From Streptomyces griseofuscus (GTDB taxonomy: Bacteria; Actinomycetota; Actinomycetes; Streptomycetales; Streptomycetaceae), in NCBI RefSeq assembly GCF_014673495.1, contig NZ_CP051007.1:1-64000 (forward strand): a stretch of DNA of 64,000 bases, given 5' to 3'. Both the position numbers and the translations under genes were made by a program. This document shows, in pieces, positions 33,101-40,457 of this stretch. The stretch's first letter is position 1. Each line of letters opens with the position of its first letter. Below the pieces are notes generated by a model. It was given only the letters and a program-made list of their open reading frames with translations, was not told where the DNA came from and searched no databases.

Positions 33101-34985
33101 GGGCCACGATGCGGTCGTCCGGGCCCATCGAGGGGTCCTGGCGCACGGAGTGCAGGAAGTTGGCGAGGTTGCCCTCGCTCACCGCCACGCCCTTGGGGTT
33201 CCCGGTCGAGCCCGAGGTGAACATCACGTAGGCGGTGCGGTCGCCGTCGGCCGGGGTGGAGGGCCGGATGCCGGCACGGTGCGGGCCGGCGGACGGGGCG
33301 GGTGCGCCGTCCACCTCCCGCCTGGGTATGCCGGGGAACAGCCGCGCCGCCCGGTCACGGGTCGCCGCGTCCACCAGGATGACGCCCGGTTCCGCGGCCG
33401 CGGCCATGTACGCGAGTCGGGCGTCCGGCAGTCGGGGGTCCATCGGTACGAACGTCCGCCGCAGCGCCAGCGCGGTCAGATAGGCGACGGGGATCGCCGC
33501 CGAGCGCTCAAGGAACACGCCGACGGGCGCCGTGCCGGGCCGGGCCGGGGTGGCGTCGCCAAAGAGGTCCTGGCCGAGCCGGTGTGCGGCGTCGAGCAGT
33601 TCGCCGTAGGTGAGCGAGCGGTGGTCGTCCACGACGGCCACCCGGTCCGGGTTCTGCCGGGCGGTCCGGACCAGCGCCGCGCCCAGGCCCTCGCCGGTCC
33701 CGGCGGCCGGGACCGCCCCCTCGGCCACCGGCTCCAGGGGGCGCGACAGGTCGCACTGTGCCGTGGGGCGGTGCGGATCGGCGGCCACGAACCGGGCCAT
33801 GCGCAGGAAGTTGGCCGCCAGCGCGGACAGGGCCTCGGGCGAGAGCACGTGCGTGGCGGAGTCGAAGGAGAGGTGGATGCCCTGCTCGTCGGAGCTGAAG
33901 TTGACGCTCAGGTCGCTGGAGCTGCCGGTGTCGGGCTTGCGGACCCAGGAGACGTCCAGCCCGCTCAGCCGCGGAACCGTGGTCGGCAGCATCGCCGAGG
34001 ACGCGTTCACCACGAGGTTGAGCGCGCTGCCGCCCTGGTCCACCGTGCGGCCGTGCTCGCCCGCGGCCAGGGCGAGCAGATCGGACACCGGGAAGCCCTG
34101 GTGGTCCCGGAGGTTCTCGCGCTGGGCGCGCACCTGCTCCAGCAGCGACAGCGCGTCTCGCTCCGCCCGGACGTCCAGCCACAGCGGCAGCAGATTGGTG
34201 TGGCAGCCGTACGGGGCTCCGTACGGCCGGGTGTCCACGGTGTGCGCGACGACGACGCCGCGCTCGTCGTCGTCGCCGTAGGCGTGCACGAGCGCGCCGG
34301 TGACGCCCACCACGAACTGCAGCAGGCTCAGCTCGTGCCGGCGCAGGAACCGGTGGATGTCCTCGGCCTGGTCGCCGGTGATCGTCTCCTTGACCGAGAT
34401 GCGCCGGCCGTCGCGCCGGGGCTCCGCGGCGGAGAAGGGCAGCGGCTGGTGCAGGGGGCGGCCGGCCAGCATCGAACGCCAGTAGGCGGCGTCCGCGCCG
34501 TCGCCGGAGCGCGGCGCCGCGCCGAACTGCCTTTCGAGCACCGGGGTTTCGCCCTCCCAGCAGGCGCTGAGCGCGGCGCAGAACGGCGCGTAGCAGCCGC
34601 CGTCGAACACCACGTGGCTGAAGTCCAGGCGGAGCAGCAGCTTCTGCGGGGACACCCGGCAGTACCGGAAGCGGAACAGCTCCTGTCCGGTGGGGTCGAT
34701 GCCACCGGAGTCGAGGAGCACGTCCTGCCGCTCGCACCGCCGCAATATCCGCCGGGGCAGCGGACGACTCTTCGCGATCAGTTCCCCGCCGACTTCGGTT
34801 AAATAGTCGAGAAGGCGCGGGAAAGCCGTGGAAACCACTTCCCGAAGTGCGTCTTCGAGCCGGTCGGTGTCGACTTCTCCGGTCAGCGCGTACACATAGC
34901 CGACGGTGAGTCCCGGATCATCGGGATTCCGCTGGTACCGATACCATTGAAAGCGCTCGTAGGCGCTTGCCTGACGCTCCGTCAT
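30117..34985 (-). CDS. lkcA: NRPS-PKS starter subunit C-A-PCP-KS (LkcA)
   Basis: 1622 residues. The condensation domain (about 1-430) has SHVVFDGG, keeping the second His of HHxxxDG. The adenylation domain (about 445-940) shows FTSGSTGNPKG, YGPTEA, YRTGDL and NGKTD. Reading pocket residues by eye gives D-I-L-Q-L-G-M-I-W, very close to the known glycine code, in line with glycine in lankacidin. The PCP Ser is in GVTSLG (near 992). The KS (1065-1480) has DTACSGS, ETHGTGTALGDA and HIGHLEP. A condensation domain at the N terminus needs an acyl donor from another protein; the free ACP at 38425 is a candidate. Codon 62 is TTA (plus-strand 34800-34802), the only one I found in a gene of this window, implying bldA dependence. 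Confidence 0.93.
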   Translation of the reverse strand: MTERQASAYERFQWYRYQRNPDDPGLTVGYVYALTGEVDTDRLEDALREVVSTAFPRLLDYLTEVGGELIAKSRPLPRRILRRCERQDVLLDSGGIDPTGQELFRFRYCRVSPQKLLLRLDFSHVVFDGGCYAPFCAALSACWEGETPVLERQFGAAPRSGDGADAAYWRSMLAGRPLHQPLPFSAAEPRRDGRRISVKETITGDQAEDIHRFLRRHELSLLQFVVGVTGALVHAYGDDDERGVVVAHTVDTRPYGAPYGCHTNLLPLWLDVRAERDALSLLEQVRAQRENLRDHQGFPVSDLLALAAGEHGRTVDQGGSALNLVVNASSAMLPTTVPRLSGLDVSWVRKPDTGSSSDLSVNFSSDEQGIHLSFDSATHVLSPEALSALAANFLRMARFVAADPHRPTAQCDLSRPLEPVAEGAVPAAGTGEGLGAALVRTARQNPDRVAVVDDHRSLTYGELLDAAHRLGQDLFGDATPARPGTAPVGVFLERSAAIPVAYLTALALRRTFVPMDPRLPDARLAYMAAAAEPGVILVDAATRDRAARLFPGIPRREVDGAPAPSAGPHRAGIRPSTPADGDRTAYVMFTSGSTGNPKGVAVSEGNLANFLHSVRQDPSMGPDDRIVALTPIGFDISLLEILLPLLCGARLRMLSDETRSSGALLAEHIDAAGATVVQATPSTWRILKAAGWRARQPMTLLCGGEALDRDLAEYLLSQSAAVYNMYGPTEATIWASWQRVTGAGHIHLGEPALGTRFYVVDADGRSVAPGMAGELMIAGDCVAQGYLNAPATAFGSLPDGTPSYRTGDLVRYEGPARVTYVSRKDGQRKVNGHRIELDEVAAAVTARVPSATVVAVVRPEPEPHLRCFVWLPAGESFDAAAVRERLRDTLPYYMVPQAVHRLTRIPLTANGKTDVRKLSEAPLSALDLYPQDEASERPADAARAAVDTGAAGGPDTGAADGPDLLGELRRLVAAELGLPEPDADRPLGYQGVTSLGYNILAARIGERYGITVHAHDFYRMNTLRNVAETVARLSEGRTGERPEARPATAPRPGPADGRPGADGRLAIVGLSAVLPGGPDPDAFWQTLLDGRDCVTPAPAGRGLPGEFAGFLPGVRGFDARFFSISPREASWMDPRQRLLLQSAWHTLEDAGYAPSDLSGSRTGCYIAATGNDYALLQARADARQIPYSLVGHSLSLIANRVSSWFDWHGPSAVLDTACSGSLVALVRACRDLRAGVCDAALVGGVNLILDSQINEGLHAARFLSPEHRCATFDAAADGYVRGEGYGTFLVKRLADALADGDDIRAVVESVAENHGGRANSLTAPNPNAQYRLLLDAYTPELAARTGYIETHGTGTALGDAIEIDALKRAWRHLVPRSAGGRVRLGAVKSHIGHLEPAAGVASLTKVVKAFEHRTLPANLHFQDPNPGIALEEGPFEAVRKTVPWGEDGGELVAGISSFGFGGSNAHVVLSAPPGRAARRPVSPRPRLVPLSARTPQALRRLTAALLDRVERSGPLSDHDLLDLSYTLCRREHLPCRLAWCPSSGEELLRALRTAGEPRHAPRTEREGGVWQATPESARDRFLAGGPVDTQALFAADAPRRLRLPGYPFEETDLWFTDEERTA

Positions 34986-35246
34986 GCAGACACAGACCTT
35001 TCAACCGCCGAGGCCACCGAATAATTGGTACACCGCTCCGGTGCATCTGCACTCGAATCCCGGTAGATCTTGCGGGCGGGCGCCCCACCGCGCCCATAAT
35101 GCCGTGCGGGAATCCGCCGTCACCAGCATGCACGGGAGCCCTCGCGCCGTGCGGTGTTCAACTGCGGCCGTTCCTCGATTGAACACCCGCGAATGCAGCG
35201 GTACTCAAGCGTCCGGTCTTGCGGACATCCCATCGGAGGTATCCAC
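34986..35246. promoter_or_regulatory. Divergent promoter region of the lankacidin operon and the MaoC-SDR gene
   Basis: This 261-bp gap must drive lkcA leftward and the MaoC-SDR gene rightward. On the lkcA side an AT-rich CCAATTATT (near 35025-35034) is the best -10 candidate, without a clear -35, suggesting activator dependence. On the other side there is a 9-bp inverted repeat (separate entry) and one TCAAGCG heptamer at 35205-35211 with a weaker copy 11 bp upstream. Confidence 0.5.
35153..35187. promoter_or_regulatory. Inverted repeat GGTGTTCAA-N17-TTGAACACC
   Basis: Perfect 9-bp arms at 35153-35161 and 35179-35187 flank a 17-bp spacer, about 60 bp before the GTG start of the rightward gene. 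The symmetry suggests an operator for a dimeric regulator; an RNA hairpin is the alternative. It does not match the gamma-butyrolactone-receptor consensus as I know it. Confidence 0.45.
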
Positions 35247-36746
35247 GTGCTGCTCTCGGAAGACGACGTGGCGCTGTTCGCGCGGGTGAGCGGCGATCAC
35301 AACGCGCTGCACTGCCGGCCCGATTACGCCCGCGGCACGCCCTTCGGCCGGACGGTCGCCCACGGCGTCCTCGCCGCCCTGGGGACGCTGGAGGAACAGG
35401 CGCCCGAGGGCGCGGGCGCGGGCGGGATCGAGGTCGACTTCGGCAACCCCGTCTTCCCCGGCGTGCGTTATCGCTCCGAGGCGCTCGGCGGCGTTCGGGC
35501 CGGCGCGGGCCGCCGGCTGCTCGACGGGGACCGCGCCTGCCTGACGGTACGCGTGCGCCCCGGCACCCCGCCGGACGTGGAGCCGCTGCCCGCGCCGCCG
35601 GTGCGCACGGCACCCCGGCACACCATCGGGGAACTGCCGCCGGGCACCACGGTGTCCGGCACGTACGGCCCGGACGGGCTGGACGCGCTGTGCGACCGGT
35701 TCCCGGTCGCCTCCCGGCTGCTCGGGCGGCTGCCCCTGGCCTGTCTGCTGTGGTCGAGCCACCTCGCCGGGATGCGTCTGCCGGGTGAGAACTGCCTGCT
35801 CGGCCGGGTGGCGCTGGACTTCCGGCCGGTGGCCGTCAGCGGCCCCGCGCGCCTGTCGTACACCGCCCGCGTGGTCCATGCCGACCCCCGCTTCGGGCTG
35901 CTGACGATCGCCGGGGAGGTCTCGGCGGACGGCGTGGTCGTGGCCGTGGCCGAGATCGAGGCGATGGTCCGCGAGCCCGCTCCGCTGGCCACCGCGGCCG
36001 CGCTGGGCGCGCATCTGAGCCCGTCCACCCGGCTGCGGGGTACCTCGGCCGTCGTCGTCGGGGGCAGCCGCGGACTCGGCGCGGCGCTCTCCCTGGCCCT
36101 GGTGTCGCAGGGATGCGAGGTCTTCGTCGGGCACCGGAGCACGCTGCCGCAGAGCCTGCTGGACGACGCCGGCCGGCTGCCGGGGCTGCTGCGCTCCGCG
36201 CCCGGAGACGCCGCGGACCCGCGCTGGAGCGACGGACTGCGCGCCCGCGCCGAACAGAAGTGCGGCGGGCTCGACTTCCTGGTGTGCAGCGCGGCGCCGC
36301 CGCTGCGCACCCTCGGCCTGGCCGCCACCGACCTGGACCGCATGGACGCGTTCCTGACCGGTTCGCTGCGGCTGGTCAGCGCGCCCCTGGCGGGGCTGCT
36401 CCCGCTCCTGCGGCCGGGGCGGAGCAGTTGCCTGGTGGTCTCCTCGGCCGCCCTGCGCGAGCCGCCCCGCGACTGGCCGCACTACGTCGCGGCCAAGTCC
36501 GCCGTCGAGGGCCTGGTGCACTGGGCGGCCCGGCACCATCCCGGCGTGGGGTTCCTCCTCGCGCGGCCGGGGATGCTGTGGACCGAGCAGACGAACTCGC
36601 CCAGCGCGCGGGAGACGGCCGGCCCGGTGGAACCGGTGGCGGCGCGGCTGGTGCGCCGCCTGCTGGACCCGCCGCCGACCTCCCCGGTCCCCGAACTGAT
36701 CGCCCTGCCCGCCGAGCCCGTCGCAGCGGGGCCGGGTGTTCTGTAA
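35247..36746 (+). CDS. MaoC-type dehydratase fused to a short-chain reductase
   Basis: 499 residues from GTG 35247, set by GGAGG seven bases upstream; an ATG at 35154 lies inside the inverted repeat and is rejected. The N-terminal 260 residues are a MaoC-like double hot-dog with SGDHNALH (Asp17, His22) and GRTVAHG. The C-terminal part (about 265-499) is an SDR with GGSRGLG and YVAAK. The fusion pairs a dehydration with a ketone reduction, acting on a carrier-bound acyl group. Beside a free ACP and an FkbH-like protein, a sensible role is converting glyceryl-ACP to lactyl-ACP (water loss to pyruvyl, then reduction). That is inference; other beta-carbon processing is possible. In map order it would be orf19. 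Confidence 0.75.
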   Translation: MLLSEDDVALFARVSGDHNALHCRPDYARGTPFGRTVAHGVLAALGTLEEQAPEGAGAGGIEVDFGNPVFPGVRYRSEALGGVRAGAGRRLLDGDRACLTVRVRPGTPPDVEPLPAPPVRTAPRHTIGELPPGTTVSGTYGPDGLDALCDRFPVASRLLGRLPLACLLWSSHLAGMRLPGENCLLGRVALDFRPVAVSGPARLSYTARVVHADPRFGLLTIAGEVSADGVVVAVAEIEAMVREPAPLATAAALGAHLSPSTRLRGTSAVVVGGSRGLGAALSLALVSQGCEVFVGHRSTLPQSLLDDAGRLPGLLRSAPGDAADPRWSDGLRARAEQKCGGLDFLVCSAAPPLRTLGLAATDLDRMDAFLTGSLRLVSAPLAGLLPLLRPGRSSCLVVSSAALREPPRDWPHYVAAKSAVEGLVHWAARHHPGVGFLLARPGMLWTEQTNSPSARETAGPVEPVAARLVRRLLDPPPTSPVPELIALPAEPVAAGPGVL

Positions 36747-36748
36747 GG

Positions 36749-36798
36749 CGGCGCCACGAGGCCCGGTGCCGCTTGCGGCACCGGGCCTCGTGGCGCCG
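36749..36798. terminator. Strong bidirectional terminator, 23-bp perfect stem
   Basis: CGGCGCCACGAGGCCCGGTG... and its complement form a perfect 23-bp stem around a CTTG tetraloop in the gap where the MaoC-SDR gene and the exporter gene converge. Confidence 0.9.
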
Positions 36799-36815
36799 GC
36801 GGCCGGCGGGGGACG

Positions 36816-38096
36816 TCAGAGTGCGGAGGTCCGGTCCGGGTCGTCCGCGTTCTCCTCCTGCGCCTCCTTGGCGGAACCGCCGGCGCTCCGGCCCGCCACG
36901 GCGGACAGCACGAAGGCGAGGAAGGCGAAGGCCGCGGCGGAGAAGACGGGCACCGAGTTGGAGCCGCTGACGGCGCCGAAGACGACGCCGGACGCGCCCG
37001 CGGAGATGGCCGCGATGGCACCGGCCGTGCCCATGACGGAGCCCTGGTGGCTGTCGTCGACGGCACCCGACATCATGCCCACCAGACCGCTGTAGGAGAT
37101 GCCGTAGGTGGCCGCGCCGACCAGGCACAGCACGTAGAGCACGGCCTTCGAGCCGGTCAGCGCGGTGCCGGCGATGCAGACGGTCATCACCGCCAGCGCT
37201 CCGGCCACCGCGATGCGCGGCTTGAGGTACTTCATCGACAGCGGCACGAGCGACAGGAAGGCCGCCGCGAGGCCCACGCCGACCACCGAGATGAGGTTGG
37301 TGACCGCGCGCTGGTCGAAGCCCTGGTTCGCCGTCAGGTACAGGCCGATGAACTGGAAGAAGGCCGTCCAGCCCAGGGACATCAGGAGCAGGGCGCCGCA
37401 GAGCACCCGGACGCCGGGGAAGGTGAAGGACTCCATCAGGTGTTTGACCGGGTTCGGGAAGGCCATGCGCCCGGCGGGCCGGGGGGCCGGCTCCTCGCGG
37501 TAGGTCAGCAGCAGGATCAGCAGGTTGAGCACGGTGACACCGGCGACGAAGACGAACGGCGTCCGGAGGCTGAACCAGGAGACCAGGCTGGAGTCGCTGA
37601 GGTATCCGCCGATGAGCGGGCCCACCACGTACCCGGTGGAGACGCAGAACATGATCAGGCCGATGACGTTCACCCGGCGTTCCTTCGGCGTCACGTCCAG
37701 GATGGCCGCCTGGGCGACCGGCAGGCTGCCGGAGAACAGGCCGCCGACCACCCGGCCGACGACGAACAGGGTGACGTCCCGGCGCACCAGCGCGGTGATC
37801 GTCAGCGCGTAGCCCAGGGCCAGCCCCAGCAGACACAGCGTCAGCGTCTTCTTGCGGCGGAAGTGGTCCGACAGCGAGCCCAGCAGCGGGGCACCGAGGA
37901 ACATCGCCAGCGAATAGCTTCCGATGGCGAGCCCGTAAAACAGGTCGCGCGTACTGGTTTCAGCGCTCCGCATGATGCCGATATGGGCGTCGTAGGAGAT
38001 GGGAATCAGCACCGGAATGATGAGGCTGACACTCAGGTTGTCGATCAGGATGATGAAGTAAAGGGGGATGAGACTGGCCAACCCGTTTTTACGCAT
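36816..38096 (-). CDS. MFS drug exporter
   Basis: 426 residues from ATG 38096, with about 12 hydrophobic segments. The loop between segments 2 and 3 has GSLSDHFRRKKTL, matching the major facilitator motif A (GxLaDrxGrkxxl), and GYVVGPLIGG near segment 5 matches motif C of drug/H+ antiporters. It sits between lankacidin-related genes and probably exports lankacidin or the lankacidinol precursor. The secreted quinoprotein nearby implies that the last oxidation takes place outside the membrane, which would need such export. A -10-like TAGGAT on its strand (38157-38152) lies about 55 bp before the start. Confidence 0.8.
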   Translation of the reverse strand: MRKNGLASLIPLYFIILIDNLSVSLIIPVLIPISYDAHIGIMRSAETSTRDLFYGLAIGSYSLAMFLGAPLLGSLSDHFRRKKTLTLCLLGLALGYALTITALVRRDVTLFVVGRVVGGLFSGSLPVAQAAILDVTPKERRVNVIGLIMFCVSTGYVVGPLIGGYLSDSSLVSWFSLRTPFVFVAGVTVLNLLILLLTYREEPAPRPAGRMAFPNPVKHLMESFTFPGVRVLCGALLLMSLGWTAFFQFIGLYLTANQGFDQRAVTNLISVVGVGLAAAFLSLVPLSMKYLKPRIAVAGALAVMTVCIAGTALTGSKAVLYVLCLVGAATYGISYSGLVGMMSGAVDDSHQGSVMGTAGAIAAISAGASGVVFGAVSGSNSVPVFSAAAFAFLAFVLSAVAGRSAGGSAKEAQEENADDPDRTSAL

Positions 38097-38424
38097 GATT
38101 GCTTTCTCGACTCCTGGCAGACCGGTGGGGGGTAAACGACCGCGGGCGGGCATCCTAACGCACCTGGAATCGCGCGGGGTTGACGGATTGTGCCGTCGGC
38201 GCCCGATCAACCGGCGCTCCAGCGAACGTACTTGACCGACCGCGACCGCCATCGTGCACGCTACACCGAAGAACTCGAACAGGTACGATCCCGAATCCAT
38301 CGCGCCGCGTCCGACGAGCGGCCTCCAGGCCTGTATCCGGCCATCGGATTTCGGCCGTCTGCCTGCTTCACATTTTCCGCCGTATGCGTTGGCCGGTCAC
38401 GGCCGGAACGAGGGTGCTCTCGAG
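38097..38424. promoter_or_regulatory. Divergent region between the exporter and the ACP-FkbH operon
   Basis: These 328 bp carry no convincing gene. A leftward -10 candidate TAGGAT (38157-38152) faces the exporter. Rightward, TTGACC (38232-38237) could be a -35 box but no good -10 stands 17-18 bp away. A short inverted repeat GGTTGA/TCAACC flanks 38178-38212. No 11-bp-spaced SARP heptamers are visible. Confidence 0.4.
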
Positions 38425-38679
38425 ATGGAAGCGAACGAACTGAAGGCTGTGGAAGGCACGGTGCTGGAAGCCTGGTGTGGTGTCCTGGGCCTGGACACGG
38501 TCGACCCGGACGTCCCCTTCGCCGCGCTGGGCGGCGACTCGATGCGCGCCGTGCGCGTGCTGTCGCGGCTGTGGCGCGAACTGGGCGTGGAACTGCCCGT
38601 GCACGCGCTCGGCAACGACACCACCGCCGCCGAACTCGCCACGGCCGTCCACGCCCGCCTGAACGGCCAGGCCGCATGA
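38425..38679 (+). CDS. Free-standing acyl carrier protein
   Basis: 84 residues from ATG 38425 (GAGGG ten bases upstream). The phosphopantetheine site is LGGDSM with Ser39, the GGDS form typical of carrier proteins that work with FkbH-like proteins and NRPS enzymes. Its stop overlaps the FkbH start by 4 nt (ATGA), so both are made together. I infer that it carries the glyceryl or lactyl group made by the FkbH-like partner. In map order it would be orf21. Confidence 0.88.
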   Translation: MEANELKAVEGTVLEAWCGVLGLDTVDPDVPFAALGGDSMRAVRVLSRLWRELGVELPVHALGNDTTAAELATAVHARLNGQAA

Positions 38680-40298
38680 GCGAGGCGAGGAGCGCGGGCG
38701 TCGCCCTCGCCGCGACCTTCACCTCGGACGGGCTCAGGGACGCCCTGGCCCGGCGGCTGCGGGAGAGCGGACGCGAGATCCAGGCGGCGCCGTACGGCCA
38801 GCTGGTGGAGCCGATGCTGGACCCGGACAGCGTGCTGCTGTCCCACGCCGGGGTGAACCTGCTGCTGGTGCGGGCCGAGGACCTGTACCGGGGCGCCGCG
38901 CACCCCTCGGCCGGCGACCGGCTGCTGGACGAGCTGCTCTCGGTACTGTCCGCCGCCCCCACCCGCAGCGCGGCCACCTGGCTGGTGGCGCTGACCCCGC
39001 CGTCGCCGGGCGCCCTCGCCGACCCGGCCGCCGCCCGGTGGATCGAGACCGCCGCCCGGCGGATCGCCGGGGCCGTCGAGCCGCTGCCCGGTATGCATCT
39101 CGTCCCGCTCGACGACCTCGCGGAGCGCTACGAGGTACCGGAGACGCACGACGAGTACGCCGACCGCATCGCCCATCTCCCCTACAGCGACGCGTACTTC
39201 GAGGCGCTGGCCGACTGGCTGGTGCGGCTGGCCGCCACCACCTGGCACCGGCCCCGCAAGGTCGTGGTGCTCGACTGCGACAACACCCTGTGGACCGGGG
39301 TGTGCGGCGAGGACGGACCGCTCGGGGTGGAGATCGGTCCGGGGCGGCGCAAGGTGCAGGAGTTCATGCTGGACCAGCGCGCCCGCGGAAAGCTGCTGTG
39401 CCTGTGCAGCCGCAACGAGGAGGCGGACGTGCGGGCCGTGTTCGCCGGCAACCCCGGCATGGCCCTGGCCATGGAGGACGTCACCGCCCACCGGATCGGC
39501 TGGCAGCCCAAGGCCCAGTACCTGGCCGAGCTCTCCGCCGAGCTGGGACTCGCGCTGAACTCGTTCGTCTTCGTGGACGACGACGCCGTCGAATGCGCCT
39601 CGGTGCGCGCGCAGCTGCCCGAGGTCGCCGTGGTGGAGCTGACCCGCGACGACGACGCGGCGGCGCGCCAACTGGCCCGCGAGACGGCCTTCGACCAGCT
39701 CACGGTGACCGACGAGGACCGGCTGCGGGCCGACTGGTACGGAGCCGAGCCGCAGCGCCGGGAGCTGGAGCGGTCGGTCGCGGACTACGAGGAGTTCCTG
39801 GCCCGCTGCGCCATCGAGGTCACGATGACCCGGCTGACCGACGCCGCGCTGGACCGGGCCGCCCAACTGACCTCCCGCACCACGCAGTTCACCCTCGCGG
39901 GCACCGCCTTCACGGTGCCCGAGCTGCGGCGGCTGCTCGACGAGGGCGGACAGGGCTGGACGGTACGGGTCAGCGACGTCTTCGGCGACTACGGCACCGT
40001 CGGGCTCGTCCTGGCACGGGCCGACGGCGGCGTGCTCGACGTGCCCGTCTTCCTGCTCAGCTGCCGCGTCCTCAACCGCCAGGTGGAGACGCGCATGCTG
40101 CGGATGCTGGGCGAGAAGGCCCGCGCGGCCGGCTGCCGCACCATGCGGCTCCCCTACCGGCCCACCCGGCGCAACGCACCCGCGCGCCGGTTCCTCCAGC
40201 AGATCTCCGGCAGCGCCATCGGCGCCGAGGACGCCTGCGGCGTCGTCGAGGTGCGGGTCGCCGACTGGTGCGACGCACCCGTGACGGCCACACCCTGA
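38676..40298 (+). CDS. FkbH-like HAD protein (glyceryl-ACP-forming type)
   Basis: 540 residues. An N-terminal region of about 190 residues, a HAD phosphatase domain with VVLDCDNTLW (Asp200, Asp202, Thr204) and a C-terminal GNAT-like half ending near LPYRPTRRNAPA are the layout of long FkbH proteins. Known members take 1,3-bisphosphoglycerate, remove a phosphate and place D-glycerate on an ACP; Cys210, just after the HAD motif, could hold the acyl group. Such proteins give methoxymalonyl, glyceryl or lactyl units. Lankamycin has no such unit, whereas lankacidinol carries an N-lactyl group, so I assign it to lankacidin. The methoxymalonyl pathway would need dehydrogenases and an O-methyltransferase that are absent beside it. 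Confidence 0.85.
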   Translation: MSEARSAGVALAATFTSDGLRDALARRLRESGREIQAAPYGQLVEPMLDPDSVLLSHAGVNLLLVRAEDLYRGAAHPSAGDRLLDELLSVLSAAPTRSAATWLVALTPPSPGALADPAAARWIETAARRIAGAVEPLPGMHLVPLDDLAERYEVPETHDEYADRIAHLPYSDAYFEALADWLVRLAATTWHRPRKVVVLDCDNTLWTGVCGEDGPLGVEIGPGRRKVQEFMLDQRARGKLLCLCSRNEEADVRAVFAGNPGMALAMEDVTAHRIGWQPKAQYLAELSAELGLALNSFVFVDDDAVECASVRAQLPEVAVVELTRDDDAAARQLARETAFDQLTVTDEDRLRADWYGAEPQRRELERSVADYEEFLARCAIEVTMTRLTDAALDRAAQLTSRTTQFTLAGTAFTVPELRRLLDEGGQGWTVRVSDVFGDYGTVGLVLARADGGVLDVPVFLLSCRVLNRQVETRMLRMLGEKARAAGCRTMRLPYRPTRRNAPARRFLQQISGSAIGAEDACGVVEVRVADWCDAPVTATP

Positions 40299-40457
40299 GC
40301 GCGCTCCCCGCGCGCCCCATCACACGCGGCCGGCGATCCGGCCGGCCGGCCACTCCGGGGCGCACCGCGCCGCGGGCCGAGGTCCGGGAGCCCCGAGACG
40401 GCTCCCGGCCCCGTCCCGTGCCGGCCGCCCCCTACCGAGGGAACGAGGAATCACCCC

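Noticed and set aside
35205..35211. TCAAGCG heptamer in front of the MaoC-SDR gene as a SARP site
   Set aside because: Only one good heptamer with a 5-of-7 neighbour, and a -10 at the right distance would overlap the ribosome site region.
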